Shown one piece after another: positions 1-9,659 of a stretch of 64,000 nt of DNA; position 1 is the first letter of the stretch; each line of letters opens with the position of its first letter. A program made the translations under genes and the position numbers. Origin of the DNA: Rosa chinensis (taxonomy: Eukaryota; Streptophyta; Magnoliopsida; Rosales; Rosaceae); contig NC_037089.1 in assembly GCF_002994745.2 (NCBI RefSeq), forward strand, positions 5,029,501 through 5,093,500. The letters run 5' to 3'. The notes beneath the pieces are model-generated. The model saw only the letters and a list, made by a program, of their open reading frames with translations, ran no database searches and was not told where the DNA came from.

Positions 1-1146
1 TCGTCGCAAAAAGTTGATCCTACCCAGTAGTCGCTGTAACTCTTTCTTCGTTCGCGGGGAAGATGCATTGATGACCGCGTTTGCTTTATCTTCAGGGACC
101 TCAATGCCTCTTTGATGGACAATGAATCCCAGGAAATCTCCTGCCTGAACTCCAAAAACGCACTTGGCGGGATTCATCTTGAGCTTATGTAGCTGCATGC
201 GCTCGAAAACTTTTCTGAGATCCGTGAAGTGATCTCCACTCTTCTTAGACTTCACGACTACGTCATCAATGTAAACCTCTAAGATCTTCCCAAGTATGTC
301 GTGGAAGATCAGGTTCATGGCTCTCTGATATGTTGCTCCCGCATTCTTCAGTCCAAAAGGCATGACCACATATTCAAAAACTCCTGCAAACCCAGGGCAG
401 CGGAATGCAGTCTTGTGTCTATCTTCTTTCGTGACAGGAATCTGGTGATATCCCGCTGTACCATCCATGAAAGACAACAGTTCGTGCCCTGCAACTGCAT
501 CTACCAACATGTCCGCAACAGGCATGGGGTAGACATCTTTAGGTGTAGCCAAATTAAGGTCTCTGTAATCTACGCAGATCCTCATTTTGCCATTCTTCTT
601 GCGAACAGGCACTATATTAGACAGCCACTTATTGTACTTGGCTACCCTAATAATGCCCGACTTGTACATCTTTTCGACTTCCTCTTTGACCAGAACTTGG
701 GTCTCCGAGTTCATTCTTCGCAACTCTTGCTTCACAGGCCTCTTATCAGGCAGCGTTGGTAGTTGGTGGCATACCAAGTCTGGTGATAGGCCTGGCATGT
801 CCTCGTATTTTTCCGCGAAGCAGTCCTTGAATTCCAGCAATAATTCAACGAGCCTCTGTTTCTCGCTAGGCTCTAAGTAAGTGCTGATAGCCACTTCTAT
901 AGGCTCATCAGTTGTTCCCAGATTGACCTTTTCAGTAGGGTCCCTAACCTTCAGAGGTGTGTCATCCAATGCCGCTGGAGCAAGCTGAATCTCTTCTTCC
1001 TCCTCTTCTTGATCCGTGAACTCTTCATTAACAATGTCTAAGGTCGCGACTCGATCATAGGCCTCTGTTTCCACCAAGTATGAGGATAGCCTCTCATACA
1101 AAGAATGGAAGGCCTCTACCTCTTCCTCCATGAGTTCGTGATCCAT
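1..1146 (-). CDS. Gypsy reverse transcriptase reading frame (partial, no stop before the window edge)
   Basis: The frame is open from the ATG at 1146 to base 1 (382 codons). An acidic lead region (Asp/Glu-rich, about residues 45-65) is followed by the RT palm: VRKKNGKMRICVDYRDLN at about residues 180-198 and the catalytic YIDDVV box at about residues 290-295, encoded near 270-255. The frame then runs toward the connection domain. Its ATG overlaps the stop codon of the upstream gag-protease frame by one base (TAATG), and it lies in the -1 frame relative to that frame. Product: reverse transcriptase copying element RNA in virus-like particles. The RT core appears intact in the visible part. Confidence 0.93.
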   Translation of the reverse strand, partial: MDHELMEEEVEAFHSLYERLSSYLVETEAYDRVATLDIVNEEFTDQEEEEEEIQLAPAALDDTPLKVRDPTEKVNLGTTDEPIEVAISTYLEPSEKQRLVELLLEFKDCFAEKYEDMPGLSPDLVCHQLPTLPDKRPVKQELRRMNSETQVLVKEEVEKMYKSGIIRVAKYNKWLSNIVPVRKKNGKMRICVDYRDLNLATPKDVYPMPVADMLVDAVAGHELLSFMDGTAGYHQIPVTKEDRHKTAFRCPGFAGVFEYVVMPFGLKNAGATYQRAMNLIFHDILGKILEVYIDDVVVKSKKSGDHFTDLRKVFERMQLHKLKMNPAKCVFGVQAGDFLGFIVHQRGIEVPEDKANAVINASSPRTKKELQRLLGRINFLRR

Positions 1147-4100
1147 TAATTAGCACTTGGAGATGGCACCGCATATCCAGGCCTTTCGAGGTCGTTTTTT
1201 GCGACCGTGAGCCCCCATTGTGCCAATTCAGAGGTCGTCACCCCTGTGGGGTGGCCCTTATCATCAATACCAACGACTTGTAAAGGAGAGATTGGTTCTA
1301 GGTAATACCTTGCGTCCAAGTAGTTGGCGGACACCGAAAAAGGTCGCGGGTCTGCTTTAACAATTTCTGCCTTATCCGCGACTCTGTCCCATATGATCAG
1401 CTCCTGATGAAGGGTGGATGGGACACAATAACTCCTGTGGATCCAGTCGCGGCCCATAATTGCGCTATATGCCGCATAGCAATCTGTAACAAAGAAAGCG
1501 TAAACCCCTTCTGCTGGACCCACCTTGACTCGTAGGAAAATCAAACCCAATGTTTTGGTCACAGTCCCCGCGAAGTTCTTTAGCGTAAGGGAAGTGGATT
1601 GGATCTTCTCTTTCTTGATCCCTAGTAGATGCATGGTTCTGGTAGTAATGACATTCACAGCCGCGCCGGTATCAACCATTATCTTGCTGACCTTAGTCCC
1701 ATTCATTTCTGCTGTGATATACAAAGGTCGCATGTGTTGCACCATGGCGGGTGTGGGTCTTGTGAAGCTCATGAAGAAACCCTTATTGTTAGCATATTTA
1801 GTCTCAAGGAACACTGCTTCTTTCACCTGCGTTGTTGCGGCTGAAGTGATCTGCAACTGCTGTTCTCCAATCGCGTCAGTTTCGACACATTCCTGCCCAG
1901 CGACTGGTAAGGCATACTTAGCAGGGAGCACATAAACCATATTGCAAGAGGTATCCACCATTTCTGTTTCGTCCATGTCATCATCAAGATTAAGCTTGGG
2001 TTCATCTGCTGGGATATCGGCGTTGAACCATTTAACCATGAAAGCAACCAATGATTCCTCTGCGGGGATCACCACCTTGGCTTGTTCGTGCTCCTGTACC
2101 ATGGAAACCTGGTTCAGTGATTCAAAAATTTGTTTTGCCGCTAGCACTTCCTCTGGGAGAGCGACCACCAAGCTTTGAACTTTCTTCCCAATTGCGAACC
2201 GATTATCTTTGCCCCCCAGCCTGTCAAAGATGGAAGGCTCGCTATTTCTTTCTTCGCGGGATGCTCTCCGCCAAACATTGACTTTACGAGCTGGCGGCGG
2301 TTCTTGCCTCACGAGAACTAGGGACTTCTCCTGAGCGCTGCTTTTGGGGGCACGTGGCTTTTGCTCTTGGCGCGATACTTTGGGCTGCGGTTTCTGAACT
2401 TGCGGGGAAACGAATCTCTTAGAGGCCAGTGCCTCCAATTGTCTCTGATATTCTTCTGGAGGTTTCAATAATTGCGATGGTTTGATCAATCCTTGATCTA
2501 CTGCTTCCAAGGTTCGCTTTGCTTCTCCAAACTTCCGCTGGAGTTTTCTCTTCCTTGAAGAGCTCATCTCCACCGCCTTGCCCTTCTTCTGTGTATACCA
2601 TCTCCCTTCTTTGATGGAGGATGTCGAGACATGCGGAATGTAAGGTCTGGTAAAAACCCCTTGCTGCTTATCTACTTGCTCTTTTTCCCTCGCGATCTTC
2701 AACTTTTTGAATAAGTTTGAGTCCCTTGGAGAAAGAGTTTCTGAACCACTGTATACTCTTGGGCTGCATGATTGGAAGTTTCTAGAGGATGATGCTAACC
2801 GTATTGGCGGTAGAGATCCAAAGCGAACAGTCTGGTATGTTTCCTCATCTAGGGCTTGAGTGTCACACTCTTCCTTGCACCGCGAGCATAGGACGATGGG
2901 TAAACGAGCCTTGGATTCCCACTTCATGACTTTGTCTCCAACCCTTTTCAAATCTTTAGCCGCATGGTCTGGACTTTGATTCTGCTGATCTTTTTCACCC
3001 CATGCCACGTCCACCATGTTGATGCCGGTATCTGGGAAGGGATCTAGGTCCACCAACGCTACTGCTGTTGTCGGTGCCTCTACTTGCAAACTACCGTTAT
3101 TTAACCAGATTTGGATCTGATCCTTCAGCTTAACACAATCAGCTGTATTATGATTCCACATATTATGGAGTTTGCAGTATTTCTTCCCCCTTAGCTGCTC
3201 TGGTTTGGGAAATGGGCCGAAGTCGGTTTTCACCATCTTCGCGGCGATCATTTCATCCAAGATTTCATGCGCTTTGTTCGCGTCGTAAGTATAACTTGCG
3301 AACTCTGGTTTGGTGAAAACCACCGACTTGAGCTTCACCGGCTCTTTGCACAGCTTCAGTTGCTTTAACGTTGAAGCCTTTTTCCCAGTGAGTTCCAGGG
3401 CAGCTATCTCATCTTCTTCAGACTCATCAAACTCTGCTGTACTAGATTCCTCACTCTTGTAGTAAGGATCAAAGGAACTGGATTGATGGCTGAGTGCAGC
3501 CACTATTCGGCGTTTCCCTGGGATGTATGTCCCCTTCGAGGCGTTTTTCATAGCGTCCATCTCCCTGAGCAAGTGCTCGAAACTTCCTACTTCTGTGATC
3601 AGTTCCCCCATGGAATTGAACATGCTTCCATGCTGTTTTTTGCGTTGGCGGGGCTCTAAGCCTTTGATTGCCAATTTCACCAGTTCTTTCTCCGGCAGAA
3701 TCACGTTCAACTTTCCCTTCTGGATCTGAAAGCGCTGAAGGTACATGACAGCGGATTCAGTTGGCTGCTGAGCCATCTGAGTGAGTGAAGCCAGATCTAC
3801 TTCCGGCTCGATAGTCCCGAAGGTTTCCTTGAACAGCTTCTCCATCGCGGGCCAACTCGCAATTGATCCCGGTTGCAGCTTAGTGAACCAAGTGAAGGCA
3901 GACCCTGATAAAGAAGTAGCGAAGATGTTACACTTCAGATTGTCGTCGTTCTGGTACTGGCCACACTGTACTCGAAACCTAACCAAATGGGCCTCGACAT
4001 TTTCGACTTCCTCTCCTGAGAAAGTAGAGAACGTAATGTTCTTATATCCCCTAGGATAAGGTGTCTGCGTAATATGTGGTGGGAAGGGCCCTTGGTAGGC

Positions 4101-4211
4101 CTCCTCCAGGTTAGGCCTCTGGTTCGCGGCCCTGATCATTGCTTCTACCTCCTCTCTTCTTACATATCTTGGATCAGGAGGAGGTGGGTGAACCACTATA
4201 TCATCAACTGG
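1146..4211 (-). CDS. Gypsy gag and aspartic protease reading frame
   Basis: This open frame follows directly in frame behind a TAG at 4214-4212. Its first Met-like position is a GTG (4196), so it has no convincing own start and is best read as the continuation of the frame 4212-5189. A retrotransposon gag domain occupies roughly the first 200 residues (FSGEEVENVEAHLVRFRVQ, then LSGSAFTWF). A CxxxHxxxC-like cluster (CKLHNMWNHNTADC) lies near residue 345. A basic linker follows. A retropepsin-type site, MVDTGAAVNVI, sits near residue 840, with MGRDWIHR behind it. Roles: particle assembly and polyprotein cleavage. The frame ends at 1146 in a TAA that overlaps the RT start codon. Confidence 0.88.
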   Translation of the reverse strand, partial: PVDDIVVHPPPPDPRYVRREEVEAMIRAANQRPNLEEAYQGPFPPHITQTPYPRGYKNITFSTFSGEEVENVEAHLVRFRVQCGQYQNDDNLKCNIFATSLSGSAFTWFTKLQPGSIASWPAMEKLFKETFGTIEPEVDLASLTQMAQQPTESAVMYLQRFQIQKGKLNVILPEKELVKLAIKGLEPRQRKKQHGSMFNSMGELITEVGSFEHLLREMDAMKNASKGTYIPGKRRIVAALSHQSSSFDPYYKSEESSTAEFDESEEDEIAALELTGKKASTLKQLKLCKEPVKLKSVVFTKPEFASYTYDANKAHEILDEMIAAKMVKTDFGPFPKPEQLRGKKYCKLHNMWNHNTADCVKLKDQIQIWLNNGSLQVEAPTTAVALVDLDPFPDTGINMVDVAWGEKDQQNQSPDHAAKDLKRVGDKVMKWESKARLPIVLCSRCKEECDTQALDEETYQTVRFGSLPPIRLASSSRNFQSCSPRVYSGSETLSPRDSNLFKKLKIAREKEQVDKQQGVFTRPYIPHVSTSSIKEGRWYTQKKGKAVEMSSSRKRKLQRKFGEAKRTLEAVDQGLIKPSQLLKPPEEYQRQLEALASKRFVSPQVQKPQPKVSRQEQKPRAPKSSAQEKSLVLVRQEPPPARKVNVWRRASREERNSEPSIFDRLGGKDNRFAIGKKVQSLVVALPEEVLAAKQIFESLNQVSMVQEHEQAKVVIPAEESLVAFMVKWFNADIPADEPKLNLDDDMDETEMVDTSCNMVYVLPAKYALPVAGQECVETDAIGEQQLQITSAATTQVKEAVFLETKYANNKGFFMSFTRPTPAMVQHMRPLYITAEMNGTKVSKIMVDTGAAVNVITTRTMHLLGIKKEKIQSTSLTLKNFAGTVTKTLGLIFLRVKVGPAEGVYAFFVTDCYAAYSAIMGRDWIHRSYCVPSTLHQELIIWDRVADKAEIVKADPRPFSVSANYLDARYYLEPISPLQVVGIDDKGHPTGVTTSELAQWGLTVAKNDLERPGYAVPSPSAN

Positions 4212-5189
4212 CTAGATCAGCGGTGGCGCCTGTGAAGCCTGATTAACCAAAGATATGCTGCCTTCATGGGTCGTTTTGTGTCGGGTTGACGTCTGCGACG
4301 TAAAACCCACTGCTGGCTGAACCTTTGTGGCTGCGGTGACCTTCGCTGGACTTTCAACCTGGTCGACACCATAATGACTTGCTGGAGGTGGATCGTGGTG
4401 CACGTATTCAACTCCGTCGCTGTCATATTGAGGAAACAGGCTATGACCAATAGAGGCCCCTTCATTGATTTTCAAAGTCCTGGTACCTTGCGTGACTGAT
4501 GACGTGGCGTTGTTCTTCCCACCCGTTGCCAGAGTAGTCTCTTTACCTCTAACTGATACAGCAGTAGCGGATGTGGCTGTACTGCCGCCGCTTGCTTTTT
4601 CTCGAGCATTTGGTGGTATGTACTTACCTGACCCTGTAGGCTGGCCGAGGGACCCTAGAATAGCATTAGGGTCCCCTAACACCTTATTCAGGACATCTCT
4701 TGCCTGATCCATCTCAGTTTTTTGCATGGCAACTTGGATCGCGGTATTGGATCCCTCACTGCGAATAGCCGCGACTTCTGTGAGAACGACCTTAGTCTGC
4801 GCAGCTTGGGCATTTATCAAGGTCACGAGCTGTTCATGTTGCTCCTGGGCTTGTCGTGACGTGTGGTCTATATGCCCTTGCAACAGCTCCGTATTGAGCT
4901 CCATCTCCAGCCTGACTTTCGTTATCAGATTGTTGGACATCCGTCGCTGCTCCTCGAATCTTTTAGCCGTCTTTGCCCAGAATGTACTATTGTTTTTTCG
5001 CATGATGTTAAGTTGCGCTTCCAGGCTGGCATTTTCTGGGATAGGGATGGGTACAAAAATATCCGCTCTCACCTCATCCTCAGCCACCCTGGTGGTATCA
5101 AACGCTCTTCCGGCCTCATTAGGCTGGACGGTGAGAACTGCCTCGCCCTCAGTATCTGGCTGTTGACCTTCTCCTCGTTCGGTCGTCAT
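4212..5189 (-). CDS. Gypsy N-terminal reading frame upstream of gag
   Basis: This frame has 325 codons, starts MTTERGEGQQ and ends in TAG. It is hydrophilic. A middle part (about residues 60-170) is rich in Gln, Glu, Arg and Leu with few prolines and is probably helical or coiled coil. The C-terminal third is Ser/Thr/Gly-rich. No enzyme motif is visible. The next frame continues without any phase change after the single TAG, so the two may be one polyprotein broken by a point mutation, or be joined by stop-codon read-through. The ATG is preceded by the element leader. Function is unknown; similar position to ORF1 of Ogre-type elements is an analogy, not a sequence match. Confidence 0.75.
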   Translation of the reverse strand: MTTERGEGQQPDTEGEAVLTVQPNEAGRAFDTTRVAEDEVRADIFVPIPIPENASLEAQLNIMRKNNSTFWAKTAKRFEEQRRMSNNLITKVRLEMELNTELLQGHIDHTSRQAQEQHEQLVTLINAQAAQTKVVLTEVAAIRSEGSNTAIQVAMQKTEMDQARDVLNKVLGDPNAILGSLGQPTGSGKYIPPNAREKASGGSTATSATAVSVRGKETTLATGGKNNATSSVTQGTRTLKINEGASIGHSLFPQYDSDGVEYVHHDPPPASHYGVDQVESPAKVTAATKVQPAVGFTSQTSTRHKTTHEGSISLVNQASQAPPLI

Positions 5190-5868
5190 CTTTGTTGATG
5201 GCGTGTGGAGAGAAAATCTTTGAATTACTAATTCTTCTGAAAGACCACGACAGTCTGCACGCGTGTGCGGCCTGTAACTGGGGTCTTATGTTTCAGGCAG
5301 TTGACGTAAACCTTTTGGTAAGGGTTATCGTCTGACTTCCCAATGGTGAATATCTGGCAGTATGCTGTATTGTATAAGTAGCTGAATTCAATAAGACTTT
5401 GTGAATCAAGGTTTAGACTTGCGACCCAAGTATAGTCGCCTAGACACAAACTTTCTTTCAAATCCTTTGGGCAACCTTACTGAAATGGCCAGGTGGGGGA
5501 GGGCGAACAAAAGAGGCAGAATCCATTTTGGCATGAACTACTCCCACATAGTGGTTTAGGCCTATTTGCACGCACTTCTGGATTCAATAACCTGTTATGA
5601 ACGTTGTCCCATTTCTAGACACCATTTCACATAGACTATACTTACTAAGATGAGAAAGATCATAAGTGTAAAGACAGTTCAACAAGTGTTAATAAAAACC
5701 GCCCTTAACCTTAAGGGACCTGAGCTAGGCACCAATAAGGAGTTTAGGTCAATATTAACAAAAGAGACTTCACCTATTCCGTTATGATTCACAACCTCTT
5801 ACTAACCTCAATTTCTTAATAGTGGTGTGATTTACAGCTTCCAGTACGTCCCACTGGGCGTGCCAAAA
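5190..5868 (-). other. Gypsy leader with primer-binding-like site
   Basis: Non-coding leader between the 5' LTR and the first reading frame. On the minus strand, three bases after the LTR end, lies TGGCACGCCCAGTGGGAC (5865-5848), in the position and style of a plant gypsy tRNA primer-binding site. I could not assign the primer tRNA with certainty. No gene is supported in the remaining leader. Confidence 0.75.
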
Positions 5869-7280
5869 TGTTTGGCTCCAATTTTGCTGCAGCTGGTCAA
5901 CAGTCTCTTTTCTGCGCGGGTGTGCCAGCACCGTTCAGGTGCGGTCGTCGGGGATGTCCCTTGACCTGACTTCTATCAAGCGATTGTGGACGAGGAGAGC
6001 ACCAACCTCGTCGTGGGATTCTTTGTGCCTCGTGGCGAGGACTTTTGCTGAGTTTCTTGAAAATCACCAAATCGATACTCGATGTTGTAGATCGAGCAGA
6101 GCGAGAACCACCGGGAAGTGAGGAGAACTTGCTAAAGCGTGACTTTAGCTTGGCTGGGTTGCTAGGGCCTTACCCTTGCTTGGCTGGTTCCGTAACCGTT
6201 GTGGTCGCGGCACTACCGTCGGCTCCCGAGGAGACTAGGACCGAAGTACGTTGACAGAGGGTTTGGTGGCACTGAAAGAAGGCTTCTGAGAAGACTAGGA
6301 CTAGGAGTGTGATCACCGCTAAGAGAAAGAGAAGGAGAGGAGTTGCTCTTAGAGAGGTTTCTCTAGAGAGAACTTAGATCATCTTAGAGATGTTTTGATG
6401 TTGTGAATGTGTGTCTTAGAATGAGAGGAGAAGGTGTTTATATAGGGAAGAAAAAGAAGAGTGAAATGATGAGTGGAAGAAAAATAATGAAAGTGGAGTA
6501 TGAAAGTGATTTGTAAAATATGGAAAAGATAGAGAAATGATGAAATGAAAGCAAAGCATGAAGGTGGAGAAACATGGAAGTGATGATGATCTATTAAAGA
6601 GATTGTAGAAGAAAAATATATCCAAGGAAAAAGAGAAAAGCATCTAGCTTTCTTCATGTGGGTAGGAAACATGAACATGTGAATATTGAGCTGGTTTTAG
6701 GTCAGTTTCTGCCCCTTTATTCCTTCAATTATTTCTCTAACAAGACTTCAGTATAAGCCTTCGACTTCTTCATATGAAATTATCCACCATGAGTGTAGAT
6801 TACTGTGGTAAAATTTCAGAATTTATTTCCATGTGGTTGGGCCGGAAATGCTGCTGGACCTCTTACAGGTCCAGTTTCAGTTTTGCTTCTGTAGAAAATT
6901 GGGCTGATTGTTTGAAGGCTTTCCACTTAAAACTAACTCTGGAACTCTTCATAATAAATGATCCTTGGGATGTCTAGTATTAATCTGGAAAGTTTCAGCT
7001 CATTTCGATTTCATTTGGTTAGTCTGCCGCCCCTCTTCCCTTATTTAGCTCGGTTTCTCCTAGCCGAAGTAAGAAAATGTGCTAAAGTTGACTTTCCATT
7101 TCCATGCTTCCATCATTTCCTTTTCTTACAGCTCGAATAATTCTCCATAGTAGGCTTTATTTAGCCTCTAAATAATATATTTCAAACTTGTCGACAATAT
7201 ATAGCTTGAGCCACTGGCATTGGCTCAATTTCTCCAACACGTGCCTTGTCAGACCAAAATATTCATTTTGGGTCCAAACA
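5869..7280 (-). repeat. Gypsy 5' LTR, 1,412 bp
   Basis: The ends form a short inverted repeat: TGTTTGGCTCCAA on the left of the plus strand and TTGGGTCCAAACA on the right. On the minus strand a TATA box, TATATAAA, lies at 6445-6438. The R/U5 part therefore occupies about 6430-5869 and U3 the long right part. The stretch 6045-6250 is clearly related to 50740-50925 in a solo LTR elsewhere in the window. Confidence 0.88.
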
Positions 7281-7857
7281 ATGCCCCCAACGATAATCTA
7301 CCCTGTTTATCAAATCTCTGCATCTCAAGAAAAAAATAAAATGAATAATAATAACAATAAATTCCTGAATACAGTGTAAACTCTTAAACCACCAAAATTC
7401 TAATGCAAAGGCATTCAATGGTAAGAACTAAAATTCCACATGTAGGACATGCATATGATTATCACTCCTGAGAAAAAAAGCATGTTAAACTACAAGGGCT
7501 CTTCTTAATCCCTAACCCTGAAGCAAAATTGCATTGTCTACATCTCACTGTCCACTCCACAAAACTACAGTGAAAACCCATTACCTCCATCATACACCTT
7601 ACAAAATCTCATTCAACTTTATCATAGGCTTTTGCCATAGCACACTTTACCACCATCTTCTGCCTACTTTTTCAAATTATGGGTCGTCTCAAATGTGGCA
7701 ATGAAGAACAAGGACTAAAAGAAATGAAGACATGGAGGGAACACGGAAAATAACTTTTCTATTCCACCAACAAGATTTAACATTCAAATTAGATTTATAT
7801 TTCCTTTTCTAAACTAATACTTGCAAAACAGGACGCTTCACATGTACGTTAAACTAG

Positions 7858-8058
7858 ATGTTGAAAGATTTCCTCAGGAATCCAGTCCAAGACTTTCTTC
7901 TTATCGAAGAAGCTGAAGACGCTACGTTTGACGACCCCTCCACGGTATCGGAGGTACGCATCCACCGTCAAACGATTCGGCAACCTCTGACCCTTTGCCA
8001 CCGCCACGGGACCGGTAGCTTTGCTGGGCTTTCACTTGCCATTCGTCATTGCTGAAAT
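7858..8058 (-). pseudogene. Exon-like block B, copy 1 (unrecognised gene)
   Basis: On the minus strand a plausible acceptor (GGGATTTCAG, ending at 8059) precedes a block that ends in a stop near 7858. Two frames are open for long stretches. One contains VDAYLRYRGGVVKRSVFSFF and DKKKVLDWIPEEIFQHLV before a stop and looks most protein-like. It is interrupted near its start by TGA, unless a second acceptor (GCCCAG) a few bases downstream is used. If so, block A2 (8905-8650, donor AGAAG|GTGAGG) splices to it in phase across array 1, which would then be an intron. I do not recognise the protein family. Expression is unknown. Confidence 0.4.
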
Positions 8059-8089
8059 CCCGGCAAATCGAAATGGGTAGATAGAATAA

Positions 8090-8645
8090 TGCTCAACCAC
8101 CCTTGGATGTAAATTCAAGGGCAGATAGAATTATTATTAATTTAAGGTGTTTTATTTTCCACCCTTGGATGTAAATCTAAAGGTTGTTGAGTTTAAATTT
8201 TTTGGTCAGCAGCTGACCAGGTGAACACCACTGTGAACGAAAATGTTCACCTGGTCAGTTATTGACCAAGAAAATAATGATCAACCACCCTTGGATGGGC
8301 AAATAGAATTATTATTAAGTTAAGGTGTTTTATTTTCCACCCTTGGATGTAAATCTAAAGGTTGTTGAGTTTAAATTTTTTGGTCAGCAGCTGACCAGGT
8401 GAACACCACTGTGAACGAAAATGTTCACCTGGTCAGCTATTGACTAAGAAAATAATGCTCAACCACCCTTGGATGTAAATCCAAGGGCAGATAGAATTAT
8501 TATTAAGTTAAGGTGTTTTATTTTTCACCCTTGGATGTAAATCTAAAGGTTGTTGAGTTTAAATTTTTTGGTCAGCAGCTGACCAGGTGAACACCACTGT
8601 GAACGAAAATGTTCACCTGGTCAGTTATTGACCAAGAAAATAATC
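8090..8645. repeat. Satellite array 1: three units of ~179-187 bp built from inverted repeats
   Basis: GGTCAGCAGCTGACC recurs at 8204, 8383 and 8570. Each unit contains four consecutive inverted repeats: CCCTTGGAT/ATCCAAGGG, GGTCAGC/GCTGACC, GACCAGGTGAACA/TGTTCACCTGGTC and GGTCA/TGACC. The second shares its right arm with the left arm of the third, and the third shares its right arm with the left arm of the fourth, so the hairpins are mutually exclusive. Confidence 0.93.
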
Positions 8646-8649
8646 CTCA

Positions 8650-8905
8650 CCTTCTGAGCCCTGTGATGGTTAATCTGGACAGGAAGTCATCCAAATCCTT
8701 CCAGGACCCCGTTCCCCCAAAGACTCGAACAACAAAGCTTCTAGTTCTGCCAGCGTAATCCCTATCCTCGGGACCGGGACCAGAGCCAACCGCAGGAAGA
8801 ACCAGGGCATTATCTTCAACCCTTAAATGGGCAAGGTCTAAGGATCCAATTGGCAAATCATGCCCCCAACGATAATCTACCCTGTTTATCAAATCTCTGC
8901 ATCTC
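8650..8905 (-). pseudogene. Exon-like block A, copy 2 (unrecognised gene)
   Basis: The minus strand has an acceptor (TTGAGATGCAG) near 8906 followed by ~85 codons without stop and a donor AGAAG|GTGAGG at 8650/8649. The encoded stretch (DLINRVDYRWGHDLPIGS, later RTRSFVVRVFGGTGSW and DLDDFLSRLTITGLR) has ordinary protein composition and good splice sites, so it is probably a real or captured exon. I do not recognise the family. Copy 1 keeps only its first ~44 bases (7281-7324) before the gypsy LTR. Confidence 0.45.
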
Positions 8906-9436
8906 AAGAAAAAAATAAAGTAAATAATAATAACAATAAATTCCTGAATACAGTGTAAACTCTTAAACCACCAAAATTCTAATGCAAAGGCATTCAATGG
9001 TAAGAACTAAAATTCCACATGTAGGACATGCATATGATTATCACTCCTGAGAAAAAAAGCATGTTAAACTACAAGGGCTCTTCTTAATCCCTAACCCTGA
9101 AGCAAAATCTCATTGTCTACATCTCACTGTCCACTCCACAAAACTACAGTGAAAACCCATTACCTCCATCATACACCTTACAAAATCTCATTCAACTTTA
9201 TCATAGGCTTTTGCCATATCACACTTTACCACCATCTTCTGCCTACTTTTTCAAATTATGGGTCGTCTCAAATGTGGCAATGAAGAACAAGGAGTAAAAG
9301 AAATGAAGACATGGAGGGAACACGGAAAGTAACTTTTCTATTCCACCAACAAGATTTAACATTCAAATTAGATTTATATTTCCTTTTCTAAACTAATACT
9401 TGCAAAACAGGACGCTTCACATGTATGTTAAACTAG

Positions 9437-9637
9437 ATGTTGAAAGATTTCCTCAGGAATCCAGTCCAAGACTTTCTTCTTATCGAAGAAGCTGAAGACG
9501 CTACGTTTGACGACCCCTCCACGGTATCGGAGGTACGCATCCACCGTCGAACGATTCGGCAACCTCTGACCCTTTTCCACCGCCACGGGACCGGTAGCTT
9601 TGCTGGGCTTTCACTTGCCATTCGTCATTGCTAAAAT
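9437..9637 (-). pseudogene. Exon-like block B, copy 2
   Basis: Second copy of the block at 7858-8058, with a few substitutions (for example the acceptor reads TTTTAG instead of TTTCAG). The same two candidate frames are present, and the same early TGA interrupts the more protein-like one. It is bordered upstream (right) by satellite array 2. No intact block A lies to the right of array 2, so this copy lacks the upstream exon that copy 1 would have in A2. Confidence 0.4.
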
Positions 9638-9659
9638 CCCGGCAAATCGAAATAGGTAG

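Larger units (their letters stand above)
1..7280 (-). mobile_element. Ty3/gypsy LTR retrotransposon, 5' part (runs off the left edge)
   Basis: On the minus strand, in order, lie a 5' LTR (7280-5869), a primer-binding-like site, a ~660 bp leader, an N-terminal reading frame (5189-4212), gag plus protease (4211-1146) and the start of reverse transcriptase (1146-1). The RT-last order without an integrase before RT is what defines Ty3/gypsy. The extra reading frame in front of gag recalls the Tat/Ogre/Retand group, but that placement is inference. RNase H, integrase and the 3' LTR must lie left of base 1. The right boundary is clean: the LTR ends in CCAAACA at 7280 and the host sequence starts ATGCC at 7281, inside a sequence also present uninterrupted at 8861. 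ATGCC is therefore the expected target-site duplication. Confidence 0.93.

Noticed and set aside
1525..4059. Plus-strand frames of 70-136 codons
   Set aside because: Antisense shadows of the gypsy gag-protease frame.
8647..8997. 116-codon minus-strand frame taken as one protein
   Set aside because: Its first ~30 residues (Phe/Ile-rich) are encoded by AT-rich sequence upstream of a good splice acceptor; only the part after 8905 looks like exon.
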